Assembly (NCBI GenBank): GCA_018417955.1
Contig: JACTVC010000041.1
Coordinates: forward strand, 186,001-250,000
Direction: 5' to 3'
Length of the DNA stretch: 64,000 nucleotides
From: Laccaria trichodermophora
Taxonomy: Eukaryota; Basidiomycota; Agaricomycetes; Agaricales; Hydnangiaceae
Each line of letters opens with the position of its first letter. The stretch's first letter is position 1. The position numbers and the translations under genes were made by a program. Below, piece by piece: positions 12,091-23,667 of this stretch. The notes under the pieces are model-generated. The model ran no database searches and was not told the origin of the DNA. It saw only the letters and a program-made list of their open reading frames with translations.

Positions 12091-13340
12091 CAATTTCTTT
12101 CTGATTTTATTCTAGTAGTATTTCAAATTTGGGTGGTCTAATGGATTATATGTGCATTAAATGTGGAAGCTGTCAATGAAAGTGGTATGGCAAGCTGGAA
12201 TGACAATGGAAAGAAGACCCAGCTGTGATCTTGGTCACAGCTACAGTTCAAAGAGAGGAAGAATGAGGGTTAGAGACTAGATGTGGGTGTATTTTAACAA
12301 GATTCAAGATTGCTCCAGATATTCAAAGCTACCCTGGAAATCCATGAGAGGTTGGATACAGATGCAGGAAGAGATAACAGTGCAGATCTGATAAGACCTG
12401 CCCTGATAGACTGGGTCTTGTGACACCAGAGTCACTGAATAGGCATTCAGTTACACTAAATAAAAGATTACAGCTTGTCAGCAGGTTGGTGGTTTGAACC
12501 AAGCCAGAGGCAAGATTACATTGCCAGTTCATTTACAACTGTAGCAGTAAGTGACAAGTTGCAAGGTGAGATCCCCTGGAGTCACCTATATCATGATGAC
12601 TACATGTTGGAAGGTCCTGGTTGATGTTATAGAGTAGGGGAGGCTGTAAGGCTGTATTAGGTATACAGCTGTCTACACTACCACATATATGGACCAGTAG
12701 ATGAAGGAGTAATCTTTCATTTATCCAACCTTTTGGTGTAGAATTTCCAGAGAAGGAGTGGGGATTGTGCAGTGGAATTCTGAAGCATGAATGATCTCCA
12801 CTAGATACTAGCAGAATGTCTCTTGAATCAAGATCTGACTTATATTGTAGCCAATCACAGCTTGGTCTTAACACCATTATCATTTTGGCTCACTATACAA
12901 CATTCATCAACAGCTCCCCATGTATAACACATAGATAATGTGTTACACATCTGCTGGGGGGTGAGGATCATTGAATAAAGCACTTTATATGCTCATAGTG
13001 ATCATCTAGTTACTGTCATTTGTGGATAGTATAGACATATTGCATGTAGATATGGACATTGTAATTTGTGGGTATGGTATAGGGAAAGCATAAGATTTGT
13101 AGGCACCCTACTACTATTACAAGGACATAACAATGACCCAATATGCACTCACTACCAACATGCAATACACCACCACCCTGTAGGAAATTCAGTATATTGG
13201 TTCTTGATATTATATAAAACCATTGTAAATGGTGCAGAGGATTCCACAAAGTAGAGGAGTAAGGGCTCTTATTTGGGTATTGTCTTTGGCATGGGGACAG
13301 AGCAGCAAAACATAAGAGCAAGGCAATAGACCATTACTAA
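12090..13340. other. Unpaired central spacer of the giant foldback
   Basis: No arm similarity and no gene I can support. One segment near 12490 (GGTGGTTTGAACCAAGCC) resembles a tRNA B-box but lacks a matching A-box. Open frames are short on both strands and none shows a domain. Confidence 0.5.
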
Positions 13341-14230
13341 TGGCCTGTGCACATTTCCCATTATAGAAAATCAGACAAAAAGAGGGGAAAATAGATATAT
13401 GGTCAATATGGTAATTAATACAAATACAGCCAGAAAATTAAAGAGAAATCCAATAATGCTAGAAAATTAGAAAATTAAAATTAAAATAATAAAATATTGT
13501 TGAAAATATTGGGGTACAATATACAGGGTCTGTGCATATTTTCCAATATGGTAATCAATATAAATATAGGCAGAAAAATAATAAAAACTTCAAATGATAT
13601 GTGATAATTTTGATGTACTGTTTACTTGGTTTGTGCACATTTCCAAATTTGGTAATTAATGACAATATGGCCAGAAAATTAGAAGAAAAACAGAAACATA
13701 ATGTACTATTATTGACAATATTGACATGCTATGAATATAGTTTGTGCACATTTTTTGACATAGTAATTGATACAAATATAGCCAGAAAAATAAGAAAATG
13801 GACTATTGTTGACAATATTGGTTATGTACATGGCCTGTGCACATTTGCTAATATAGTAATTAATACAAATGTAATTAGAAAAATCAGAAAAATCATGTGA
13901 TGTAAATAGGTCTTGGTGTACTGTTTACCTGGTCTGTGCATATTTCCAAATATAGTCTATAATGGAAATATAGCCATAAATATACAGGAAAAAGAGAAAA
14001 ATAATAGACTATTGTCAGGAATATTGAGGTACCATATACATGGTTTGTATGCATTTTATAATATAGCAATTAATATGAATATAGTGTGAGAATCAGAAAA
14101 AAAAAAGCAGCAAAAAAGCACAGACATACTATTAACTGTTATTGACAATGTTGGTGCATGGTGGACATGATCTGTGCATATTTCCAAATAAGGTAATTTG
14201 TGCACAAATATGGCTAGAAAATCATAATAA
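13340..14230 (-). repeat. Inner-arm repeats of the giant foldback, right side
   Basis: This is the reverse-complement array of the left inner arm, with units such as GGTCTGTGCATATTTCC, AATATAGTAATTAATA and AATATAGCCAGAAAA. It pairs with 10800-12090. Confidence 0.75.
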
Positions 14231-16218
14231 AATGAGAGTAACATTGGAGAAAATGTAGATGGTAATTACTGGTGGTCATAATGTTGCAGGGCTGATTTCG
14301 GAGTCCATTTTGCATTTTCAAATGAGAAATATTACTATTTTAAATGAAAATCATTTATAAAATATGGTAAAAATGAGAAAAAATAGGACTTCTTGTTGGG
14401 TACTGTTGTCAAGGTCTAAAATCCATGTCTAAAAAAGAAAATTCAAATATTTCTAATAGAGAGATCAGAATTCTGGAGGATTCAAGCCATTTCTGCAGAT
14501 ATCGGTGGGGCACAGTAAAGTACCAGGAGAAGAAATTCAATATGTCATTATAGCCAACAAACATGAATACATTACATCATATACATTTACATGAAACATC
14601 AGACTCTGACAATCCTCAGAACCCTCTCCAGTGCTCAGGAACATATCTCTATGGGAGTGAGAAATATAGCTAGCATGGTAAATGTAACAATGCCCAGAAC
14701 TCTCTCTAGTTTTCAGAAACATAGGTCCACTGCAGTGAAGAATATGTGTAGTATGTCAGTCCAGTGAGCAACTTCCTACATACACATCTTACTCTTTCCA
14801 CTCCCCAACATTGTGCAACTATCAGTCTGTAACCATATGCTTAGTCAAATTCTGCTTACATCATCCATTTTGTACATTACACCTCATGTAGTCCATGAGG
14901 GAATCTATCCCGTCAACCACACTCTTGCTCATGTTGCTCAACTTGAAGCCCTACTAACAGCTGTAACTTGAACACTAGGCAATATGTGTGAGGAGCCTTC
15001 GTGACTTGCATGATCATAGCACTCTCCAATGGGACTGTCCATGAAGATCAGAGCATGGGTACTATGAACTGTCACATTCCATGGCTCCTAGCTATTGATT
15101 GATTGGCTGGAACAACCTATTCCTTGGGTCACAACAACTTTGGTTGCATTGTCCGTTAGACATTCCAACAGCTGTTCCACTACTCTAGGGACACTTACAT
15201 TCAGTAGTGTACCACAATATAGCTTGCACATCAGCCAATATTTATCTCTGCATGAATAATAGACAACAGTAATGATTCAGTAGGTAGGGCTAGTCTATTA
15301 TAGGCAATTACCAATATAAACTCAATATAAGAGCAGTCAGTAAAAACCTTCATTATCTGATGAAGCAGAATTTAGAGGCTATAACCATATAAAAAATAGC
15401 TGAATGCCAATAGATACAGTTGCATGCAATATATAATCTGCTGTTTCTATAACAAAAATACAATATAAAAGTTAAAGGGCAAGTATAGGACCAAAATTAT
15501 CTTTATGATAAATTTTGTAGAAAAGTTGAATCCAGAAGATAAAAGTTTGAATGGTCAGAAATTTTTGAAGTTATTTTTTTGAAACTAGGACCCCAGATAC
15601 TCCATGACACTGGCAGGAAATTTTTTGGCTATGTGACATGGCTAAAACATTTCTGAGCAGTATGACGTGCTCAAAAGATTTTTCAGCAGTGTGACATGAC
15701 AAAAAGATTTTTCAGCAGTGTGACATAGCTAAAACATTTCCGACCAGTCTGAAACACTTCAAATATTTCCTACCACTCTAACATGCTTCAAACATTTCTG
15801 ACCACTTTCAGATGGCTAGGATATTTTTCAATGCAATATATCAACCCAAATATTTCTGGTCACAATATTGAAGGTCAAACATTTTTGCCCAATGCAATAA
15901 TATATTTTCCTCCAGAGGCAAAAAAATAAATGGCCAAGGAACCTATTAGCCTGGATATATACCTATATGTTTCAAGGCTAATAGCTTGTTCAAGGTGGGT
16001 GACTGAAGTGATTGTGGTGGCTCTCTCAGTGCCTGACAAGTCCGTAAATTCAATCATCTTGTAAGAAATTGATCAGTACACACATGGAATGAAACAAGCT
16101 TGTTATACCAGGAAAAGGCAATCCCATCTGAGTCTGACCATGCTGCTATAAGTCATTAACTTGCTCTTTTTGCCTTTTGAACATGTGACATGATGAAAAA
16201 AAAAAAACGACTGCCAAC

Positions 16219-16907
16219 CAAGGGGGTGCCGGCATCAAAAAAAAAGACCTGGGGTCGATTTTTTTGTTAAGGCGACATAGAGGTGGACTAACTAACTAAC
16301 GTAATCAGGCACATGTCTAAATATAGCAATATGACATCATCTACATGAGAGCTTCCCCCCACGTCCTCTCCCGGAAGCCGCACAAGTCACGCATACCCAA
16401 TTCCGGGGTGCTGGCACCAGTTCCACACATTTTAGATGGAACTGGGCATATAACGTGAGTCGTAAAATCACTCTGTTCTCATGATACAATGTACTCACCC
16501 ACTGTGTCTCACAACCAGCTTGTTTGCACTTGAGGACCTCATCCTCCAAGCCGTTGAGGACTACTCTATTGTTCATGTCATCAGTCAATGAACAAGTATT
16601 TTGCTGGTAATAACTCATGAGGACACAAGTGTGGTGTGTAAATTTCAATGTAATTCAATAATGACGACCCAAATCAAACCCAAATATGGAATGAAATTCA
16701 TGAATATCTTGTTTTCTGGTGCTTTATGGTCTCTATTAGAGCTGTATTCTTCCCAGTACATTCTGTAGTTACTATATTATGCAACAAGGTACTCAATTTG
16801 ACGATCCAAGGCCCTCTGCTCAAGGTGTCTTTTTTTTTTTTTCACAGCCTGCGGCTGGACTAACTAACCGGGTCCCGGTACGGGATTCCCGGGCCGGCAC
16901 CCCCTTG
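16219..16907. mobile_element. 689 bp hAT-type non-autonomous element, 8 bp TSD
   Basis: Perfect 15 bp inverted termini CAAGGGGGTGCCGGC lie at 16219-16233 and 16893-16907. They are flanked by the perfect 8 bp duplication CTGCCAAC at 16211-16218 and 16908-16915. A CA-rich terminus with an 8 bp duplication is the hAT signature. The direct motif GGACTAACTAAC lies near each end (about 16284 and 16856). It carries no transposase. Its interior holds a minus-strand PHD-finger fragment (next entry). Confidence 0.88.
16337..16648 (-). pseudogene. Captured PHD-finger gene fragment with intron
   Basis: On the minus strand, LEDEVLKCKQAGCETQW is interrupted by a GT-AG intron of 57 bp (16442-16498, GTGAGTAC..GCCCAG) and continues FHLKCVELVPAPRNWVCVTC. 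After splicing, the cysteine/histidine spacing (C-x4-C, W-F-H-x2-C, W-V-C-x2-C) is that of the second half of a PHD-like zinc finger. Similar tails are common in agaricomycete proteins linked to mobile elements. The first zinc-binding cysteines are not obvious, so this is a partial domain. It lies wholly within the hAT-type element, and the retained intron implies DNA-level acquisition. Confidence 0.6.
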
Positions 16908-16919
16908 CTGCCAACAATC

Positions 16920-19080
16920 TAAGGGGATGAGTCACAAAGGAGAGTGCAAAGAAAGTCAAGTCCTAACTCATAAACTCTGAACCATCCTCACCCCAGCTCC
17001 ATTCATGTCCCATGGCTGCAGGGTATTGAGTTCAAGTGAATTCCCCATACTTTTTGGCAATGTTGGCATGGTCCACTTTAGTGTGCTCAGACCTGATTAT
17101 AATGTTGGAATCCTCCCATGACTTGAACAATTTTACCATGGTCAATGTTCAAATGAAGTGTGTATTACATAATTAGGTACACTAAGTCATAAGCCTCAAC
17201 TTCTTACTGGCAATCCTTTTTTCTTCAGAATGTTGTTCCACTGCTTGTTGGTGGACTTGAATGGCAAGCTGAAGTTCTTGTTCTTGCAGTTCTAATTTTC
17301 ATTTCTTGAGTTCGTTAGTTTCCCACTGGACAGATATCTCTTCTTGCAGATGACTACTTTGTAGCCTCGGATGTGCAGTTGAGTTGTGATAGAATCATCA
17401 GGGAGGGGACCTTGGAGGTAGATTGCTTTTCGAAGCTTGTCAGCATAGTCCTTGGTGAACTAGCATTATCAGTTTCTCTTGGTTCAAGCACACAGAGAGG
17501 TAATGCACATAATTGGAGTTGAACTGAAATGTCCTGGTGTGAAGCGATGTTTTGGTGAATATAAGGACTCACCTCCATCTAAGCACAGTTAGTGAAAAGA
17601 TAAAATGATCAATATGAGGACTCACTACAGTGTTGGCCTTCAAGGCCCTTGGTTTTGCTGCCACCTGAAAAGCAATTAGTGGTGTTAGGTGGTACACAAG
17701 CACATACCTTTGTTTTCAGAGCAGAAACCACGTCTACCACACTTGGGCACTTGGGTTCTTTGGCATTGTCGTTTGCACCCTTGGAGACGGTGTTCTTGTT
17801 GGTGTCATCCATGCATACATGCTGCTTGGGAGCATCAGCCACAGACGAGGTTGTTCTGGGAATGCCAGAGCTGTCAGCAGTAGGTTTGGCAGGGCCTTGG
17901 TTGCTATTCTCTGATAAAGTGGTGTGAATGCTTGGTGCCTTCATTTTGAGATTCTTGGTAGCCCTTGCCAGCCTATTCCGAGAGGAGAATGTTGCTGCTT
18001 TCCCTGGAGACTATGAAGAGCTTGGTAAACTGTGGTAAATGAGATGGTAGGTACTCACCAAGACCTCAACCTCATTGTCACTGTCTGGCACATAATTCTT
18101 ATCCTGCTACTAATATCAGGACAAAGACTCGCTAATGGAGTTGGGCTTGCCAGTTTGTCCTGTGCTTTTTGTTTTTGTGCATTGTCACATGTATTGCTGA
18201 TAGTCTGGACAATGTGGACAATGGTCAGCAGGTGTCAAAATAAATGCAGGTATGCCACTGTTCTTTGAACAGTGCAGTCTTGGCACTTGACTTTGAGAAT
18301 GGCTTTGGTGGTTGATACTCGATGGCTGATGGTATAGGGAGCTCTGTCTTGGGCATTGACAACAGGGATGGGCAAGCCATGAATGCTGTTGATGGATCCC
18401 TTCCCCATTGACCATGATGGTCAGGGAATGAGCAGGGGCTACAGTCAATTGCACAGGCTGGATATTATATCTAGCATATTTTTTTATTTACCAACTCCTT
18501 CGATGGGGCAAATGTGATCAATACATTGGTGCAGGAAATTTGACTGCAACACATACTTATGCCACATGGATGCCACCCTGCAACCATGCACATGCACAGA
18601 ACATTGATTATAAGGAACCCATAAAATTGCCAATAAACGAAAGCAATGCAAAACGAGATTGGTATAAGATAGTATACAGAAACGATACAAACACTTGGAT
18701 TGGAGGGTGCAGAGTACTCAGGTTGCATGCCCTGAGCAGGGGAATGGCCAATCTTGAATCTTGAATCTCCACAAATTTTGGGTGCTAAGGCCAGCTGAAA
18801 ATGGTGAAAGAGTGGGTTAGTGGTACAGAGGCAAACAATGATGCAATTGGCTGACTGCCAAGGGAGCTGGAGCAGCAACGAGATGTGAATAGTTGCTGTA
18901 TAATTTGGCATGCATCTCTGTGATAAGCAGATCCCATATAGAAATTTTGAAACTCTCTAACATCAACATGCAATAACTTCTGCCATGGTTCTCAAAAGCT
19001 TCCAGAGTGCCCACTCCTTGATAGTTGCCTTGTCCTGTTGAGTCCAAAAACTGAGAAAAATCAGCAAGAATCAGTCAAAA
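16920..19080 (-). pseudogene. Mixed decayed coding relics, unrecognised
   Basis: Short minus-strand frames look coding-like, with conserved small introns, but no domain emerges. The longest, about 17609-17944, is Ser/Thr/Pro/Ala-rich and starts MKAPSIHTTLSENSN. Another lies at 18471-18911. They face the same way as the relic at 7607-9400, from which the foldback now separates them, so they may be the other half of one broken element. This is inference from orientation only. Confidence 0.3.
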
Positions 19081-19168
19081 TACTGAGCAGTTAGGTCTGT
19101 AGAGCCTTTGGAAAATGGCTTGTTTTGTCTAAAACAGGCCAAAAATGACCATTTTCTGGAGGCTCTAC
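19080..19168. repeat. Left part of a palindromic element split by a hAT insertion
   Basis: CTGAGCAGTTAGGTCTGTAG and the following sequence form the left part of a hairpin element of about 115 bp. The rest resumes at 20740 (GGCTCTACAAGCATAACTGC). An uninterrupted relative is at 21271-21391. Confidence 0.75.
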
Positions 19169-20739
19169 TAGTGATTGTCACGGGTTTCGCAACCCATGTG
19201 GGTTGCGGGTAAGGGTACGTCCGGGTATGGGTATGGGTTGGATCTATCCAACCCTCGCTGTACCCGTACTCCCAGCGTGGGTTGGCGGGTTACCTGCCAT
19301 GAAGCTGGCAGGTTTTCCATTGGAGTTCGAAATGTGATCAACACCTCACTATGTTCAGCATCCCCATAACCAGACTTTCATTCAGTGGAACACGCATACA
19401 TGAAGTTGACCTCATCCATATCCTCCATTCTCTTTTGAACAATACAGGGATAGTGTAAGTTTCTCTGCCTTCTGTCTGCTTCCCCTCCTTCCTTCTAGTG
19501 AGTCCCAATTCCCATCCTTTCCATCATCCGACAATCATCTCAGGCGCCACGTCGCTGACAGCGACATGTCAATGAAACAACGAATAATGAACCTGTCGTT
19601 GCTCACAACAGACAATGCCGAGCCTAGGTGAGCAAACTCACCTCCCACGCATCGCTAATCTCCTCAAAACGGAATATGGGTGCAAGGTTGACCACCACAG
19701 CCTCATCCATGGACACCTCCCCTCCAACAAGCACTCCCAACTCCCAATGCCACTGCATCACCACTGTCATCAACAGCCACCGCTGCCCACAGCCATCATC
19801 AACCACCCACAACCCCCACAGCACACACTAACGACAACAGCAACAACATGACAAGGCCACGTCACAAGCCCCAGCAACTGAACGAGTGCGTGGTGTCAAG
19901 ACTGGCATGTCAAACTAAGCAATGCCTATACATGACGACTCACGAGCAATGATGGCCAATGACAACACACGACGATGACAACAATCATCAACGTCATCCC
20001 TCCACAGTGAGAAGATTAGAAGGGGGAAATGGTGACGGAGACAACAACAACAACATGCCAACTCGACACACAACCAGCACATCCCACTCCTGTGCCATCT
20101 GGCGGTCCATGCGCCGTTGCGCCTCTGCTCCCATGCCGCCTCTTTGCCCCCACCTCCCCCATTGACACCATGTCCACGCGACACCTCCAATAGCCGCAAT
20201 CTAGCCATGGCACTTCTCTGTGCTCATGGAATCTTCACCCACCAACTCCCTCTCCTCTCCTTCCTACCATTCCTACCATTCTCCATCTACTCCATGATGT
20301 TTTTAGGTTTGAGCCTACCTTCGATATTGTTGATTAATATCATTTGTATTAATGAATTAATTTTGTTTCTGGCATGCTTTCAAGAAATCTGTTGCTACAG
20401 TATATTGGTAAGAAACTACAAATGCAAGCCACTGGTGAGATTGGATAAGGGAATCGTAGTGAGGGATTCGAGCTATGGACAGACAGAAGGGGGGAACAGC
20501 AACAATGACGCACAATGACAATAGACGAGGACTTAATAACGAGCGTGTCCGTCACATTGCAAGCCTAAGTACATAGTACATACCTGCTATACCCGCCAGA
20601 CCCACCAGACCCGCCAAACCCACCCAAACCCATACCCTTACCCACAGAAACCCCTACCCGTGGTTGAGGGTATGGGTTTCCATGGGTAGGGGTACAGGTA
20701 TGGCCGAAAATACCCAGGGGTTACCCATGACAATGCCTA
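19169..20739. mobile_element. 1571 bp hAT-type non-autonomous element, 8 bp TSD
   Basis: The left end TAGTGATTGTCACGGGT and the reverse complement of the right end, TAGGCATTGTCATGGGT, agree at 14 of 17 bases. GGCTCTAC is perfectly duplicated at 19161-19168 and 20740-20747. Subterminal GGGTA/GGGTT motifs fill 19180-19300 and their complements 20585-20720, typical of transposase-binding subterminal repeats. The middle has a (CAA/CCA)-rich low-complexity stretch (19610-20160) open in several frames, but no hAT domain. The empty site exists at 21341-21391. Confidence 0.88.
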
Positions 20740-20747
20740 GGCTCTAC

Positions 20748-21640
20748 AAGCATAACTGCTCAGTATTTTTAACTAATTCTTTGATAGGCTCATTCAGGTT
20801 GACCAGAGGTATGTTCTGGCTACCTCCCCAGTTAGCACTTTTTTTTTTTTCAGATGCCAAAAATGGCCTCCAGAATAAAAACCTTCTCAAGGCTCCAGCT
20901 TTCACTGAAATTAGTCCATACCAAGGGAAGTGTGACACAACTACATAGTGTAAAAGAATATACAAATACATTTGGGGTACAATAGATTTTTAGAAAGAAC
21001 CAGAAATGACCCAACCTTCATTCTTTTTGCCCTCATCTGTACCATGGGTCATTTTCTGGTTCTTTGCAAGAATATATTGTGGTCTAAATGTAGTTGTGTT
21101 ACACTTCCCTTAGTATGAACTAATTTGGGTGAAAGTTGGGGCCTTGAGGAGGTTTTTGTTCTGATGGCCATTTTCAGCACCTGAAAAAAAAAAAAATTGC
21201 TAACTAGAAAGGGAGCCAAAAGATACCTCCGGTTAGCCTGAATTAGCACATCAAAGAATTACTTGAAAATACTGAGCAGTTAGATCTGTAGAGTCTCTGG
21301 AAAATGACTTGCTTTGCGAAAAAGTGACCAAAATAGCACAAAATAACCATTTTCTACAGGCTCTACAAGCATTACTGCTCAGTATTTTCAACTGATTCTT
21401 TGATGTGCTCATTCAGGCTAACCAGAGGTATCTTTTGGCTCCCTTTCTAGTTAGTGCATATTTTTTTTTTCAGGTGCTGAAAATGGCCATCAGAACAAAA
21501 ACCTCTTCAAGGCCCCAACTTTCATCCAAATTAGTTCATACTAAAGGAAGTGTAACACAACTACATAATGTAAAAGAATACACAACTACATTTAGACCAC
21601 AATATATTCTTGCAAAGAACCAAAAAATGACCCATGGTCC
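20748..21640. repeat. Three alternating copies of a roughly 230-250 bp repeat
   Basis: The segment containing GGTGCTGAAAATGGCCATCAG, TCATACTAAAGGAAGTG and GGTTCTTTGCAAGAATATA occurs at about 20780-21015 (plus), 21040-21260 (minus) and 21400-21630 (plus). Neighbouring copies can fold back. Each carries a poly-T/A tract. Small frames in them are shadows. Confidence 0.8.
21271..21391. repeat. Palindromic element of about 120 bp, intact copy
   Basis: It starts CTGAGCAGTTAGATCTGTAG and ends GGCTCTACAAGCATTACTGC followed by TCAG, a hairpin with a short AT-rich loop. It is the uninterrupted counterpart of the copy split by the hAT-type element and so defines that element's pre-insertion site. Confidence 0.75.
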
Positions 21641-21689
21641 ATTCTTTAAGCACACCAGTGTATGTTGCACTCAACAACAGTAGCTGAAC

Positions 21690-22445
21690 ACCTCAACTTG
21701 GACATTTAATGTTATCTTGTGGTGCATGGAATCCACTGTGGATTGTTCAAGCACCATGGCACTCTCAAAAGTCTTCTTGCCAGAACTGAACACTGGATTC
21801 AATACAAGGACAAAGTACTCAAAGACACCTTTTTTGTCCAATCAATGAAGCAGGGTCTTGGTATTGATCCTACAAAAACCAATGCATGACAAGAACCACA
21901 GGGAATTTATGCAACATATCGGCATATCAGTTGGATTGGGTGGTTAGAAATTGGATCCATCTTGACATTAAGATTTTCTTACCCCCAGGTTCAGGTAGTA
22001 AAAGTGGTGTGACATCATATATGATATGTCATAAGGAGGAATTTTGTGACAGTCATTGCCAATCATGCTGGCAAGGATAAAGCATGCAAGGCAGTGGCCC
22101 ATAAGGCAAATAGCACCACCCTGGAGATGACATATGTCAGTCTCATTTTAGGTGAAACAGTAGAATCTGCATGGAACATGAGACATGGCCATCAGCCAGC
22201 TCTCAACAGGTAAGATCATATATCAGTGTCCTTCCACCTATCTATACATTTCAAAGGTTGGAGAAGGTGACTGGCACCCATTTGATCAGAATGAGTTAGA
22301 GCAATGTATGCCAATGCTGAAGATCCTCTCACAGCAAGCAATTGGCCTCAAAGACTGTCTCAAGGGATGGTGGATTGTAAACAAGTTGTCATACATTCCA
22401 ATGTTTTTCTGTGCATATTCTTGGCTGATGATGATACAGTGACTC
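21690..22445 (+). pseudogene. Inverted divergent copy of the 8150-8960 gene relic
   Basis: The plus strand here matches the minus strand of 8150-8960 over most of its length. Shared landmarks are TTGTTCAAGCACCATGGC, AAGCAGGGTCTTGGTATTG, CATATCGGCATATCAGTTGG, GGTGAAACAGTAGAATCTG and GAATGAGTTAGAG. It has its own shifts and stops, so both copies are decayed members of one mobile family. Confidence 0.75.
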
Positions 22446-22979
22446 CTTTAAGTTTTGCATCGCATAAAAAATACTATAGCTTCCTCAAGTTCTGGGGACT
22501 AGTTACCATATAAATGTGATAATATGCAAATATTCTATATACATTTTTGACATGAGTATGAGGTCTGAATCTCATTCTCTGCTTTATGTAGGAAAAAGTG
22601 AAAAAATGAGGTTTTGACAGCTCCACAAATCAGAAAATCTTGAATTTGGAAAAGCTGGCTGTCTGGCATTTTCCCAGTACTTCTCAGTCCCCCACAGAAT
22701 CCTGCAGGACTGAGAGGAATCCTGGGGAATCCTGAGGAATCCTGCAGGACTGCACTATAATTTTGGTAATTTTGAGTTGGAGTAAAAATTCTGTCAAGTC
22801 CCCAGGAATCCTGAGGACTACATGTGCTAAACTAGATGGAAAATTCCAGCTTTAGCCCAAGGTCATGTGACTGAGACCTTATTCTGAGAACTTTTGAAGT
22901 GATTTAATGCTAAGAATTCCTTATGATAGGTAAATTTAACCAGAGAAAAACAAGGTGTATTGAATAGAATTACATTAAG

Positions 22980-23640
22980 TTTATTTACTACATTTAATTT
23001 AAAGGGGGGAGAAGGATGAAAAGGGGTGAAGGGAGGGGGGAAGTGATGGAGGAAGTGGTGGAGGAAGTGGTGGGGAGATGTGGTAGTGGAGAGTGAGGGG
23101 GAGGAGAGTGAAGGAGGGGGTAGTGTGGAGAGGAAGGGGAGTGAAGGAGGGGGTAGTGTGGAGAGGAAGGGGAATGACGGAGGGCTAGGGAGTGGTGGAG
23201 AGGGAGGAGAGGGGAGTAATGGAGGGAGGGAGAGTAATGGAGCTCACTCACCTGGGCTCGTCGTTGCCAGTTTCCATTCATGGGTCATGGCTATCATCCA
23301 TCTCCATTCATGGGCGGTCGGCCTTGCTTGTGGGTGATCGTGTTGGTGACGTGGCACGTCGTCTGTGTGGTGTCGTTGTCCATGGGCATTCGCACCATTG
23401 TCCATGGGGGTTCTGTTGTCGTGGCATGCAGGCGTCTGTGTTACTGGGCTGTGGTTCGTGGGCGTCGGTGCCACATTGACTCCATGGGCAGTGGGCGTTT
23501 GTGGGCACTGGCTCATTGTTTGTGGGCAGTGGGCATCATCGACATTGGAGGGTGTGGGTGCTGGTTGGTGGGTCCCAGTTCGTTGTTGGTTGGTGGGGGC
23601 TGACCTTGATACGCTTTGCACGGGGATGGTTGTGAAAGTG
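22980..23640. repeat. GGAGG-rich and TGGGC-rich low-complexity tract
   Basis: GTGGAGAGGAAGGGGAGTGAAGG-like units to about 23240 are followed by CATGGGC/GTGGGC-rich sequence to 23640. Several frames stay open on both strands only because of composition. A similar TGGGC/GTTGTT tract is at 25260-25610. Confidence 0.6.
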
Positions 23641-23667
23641 CGAAAACACGCAAACAAGGATCAAGTG

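Larger units (their letters stand above)
9426..16010. mobile_element. Giant foldback transposon, 6585 bp, 7 bp TSD
   Basis: The left end CACTTCAGTCACCCACCTTG and right end CAAGGTGGGTGACTGAAGTG are perfect inverted repeats. ATTGTGG flanks both sides (9419-9425 and 16011-16017). The inverted arms run from 9426 to about 11575 and from about 13435 to 16010, with further decayed complementarity inward to about 12090 and 13340, around a spacer of about 1.2 kb. The right arm has 475 bp (14746-15220) absent from the left. No transposase-like ORF is visible in arms or spacer, so the element looks non-autonomous. Confidence 0.9.

Noticed and set aside
12470..12530. tRNA gene in the foldback spacer
   Set aside because: Only a B-box-like segment; no A-box and no cloverleaf pairing.
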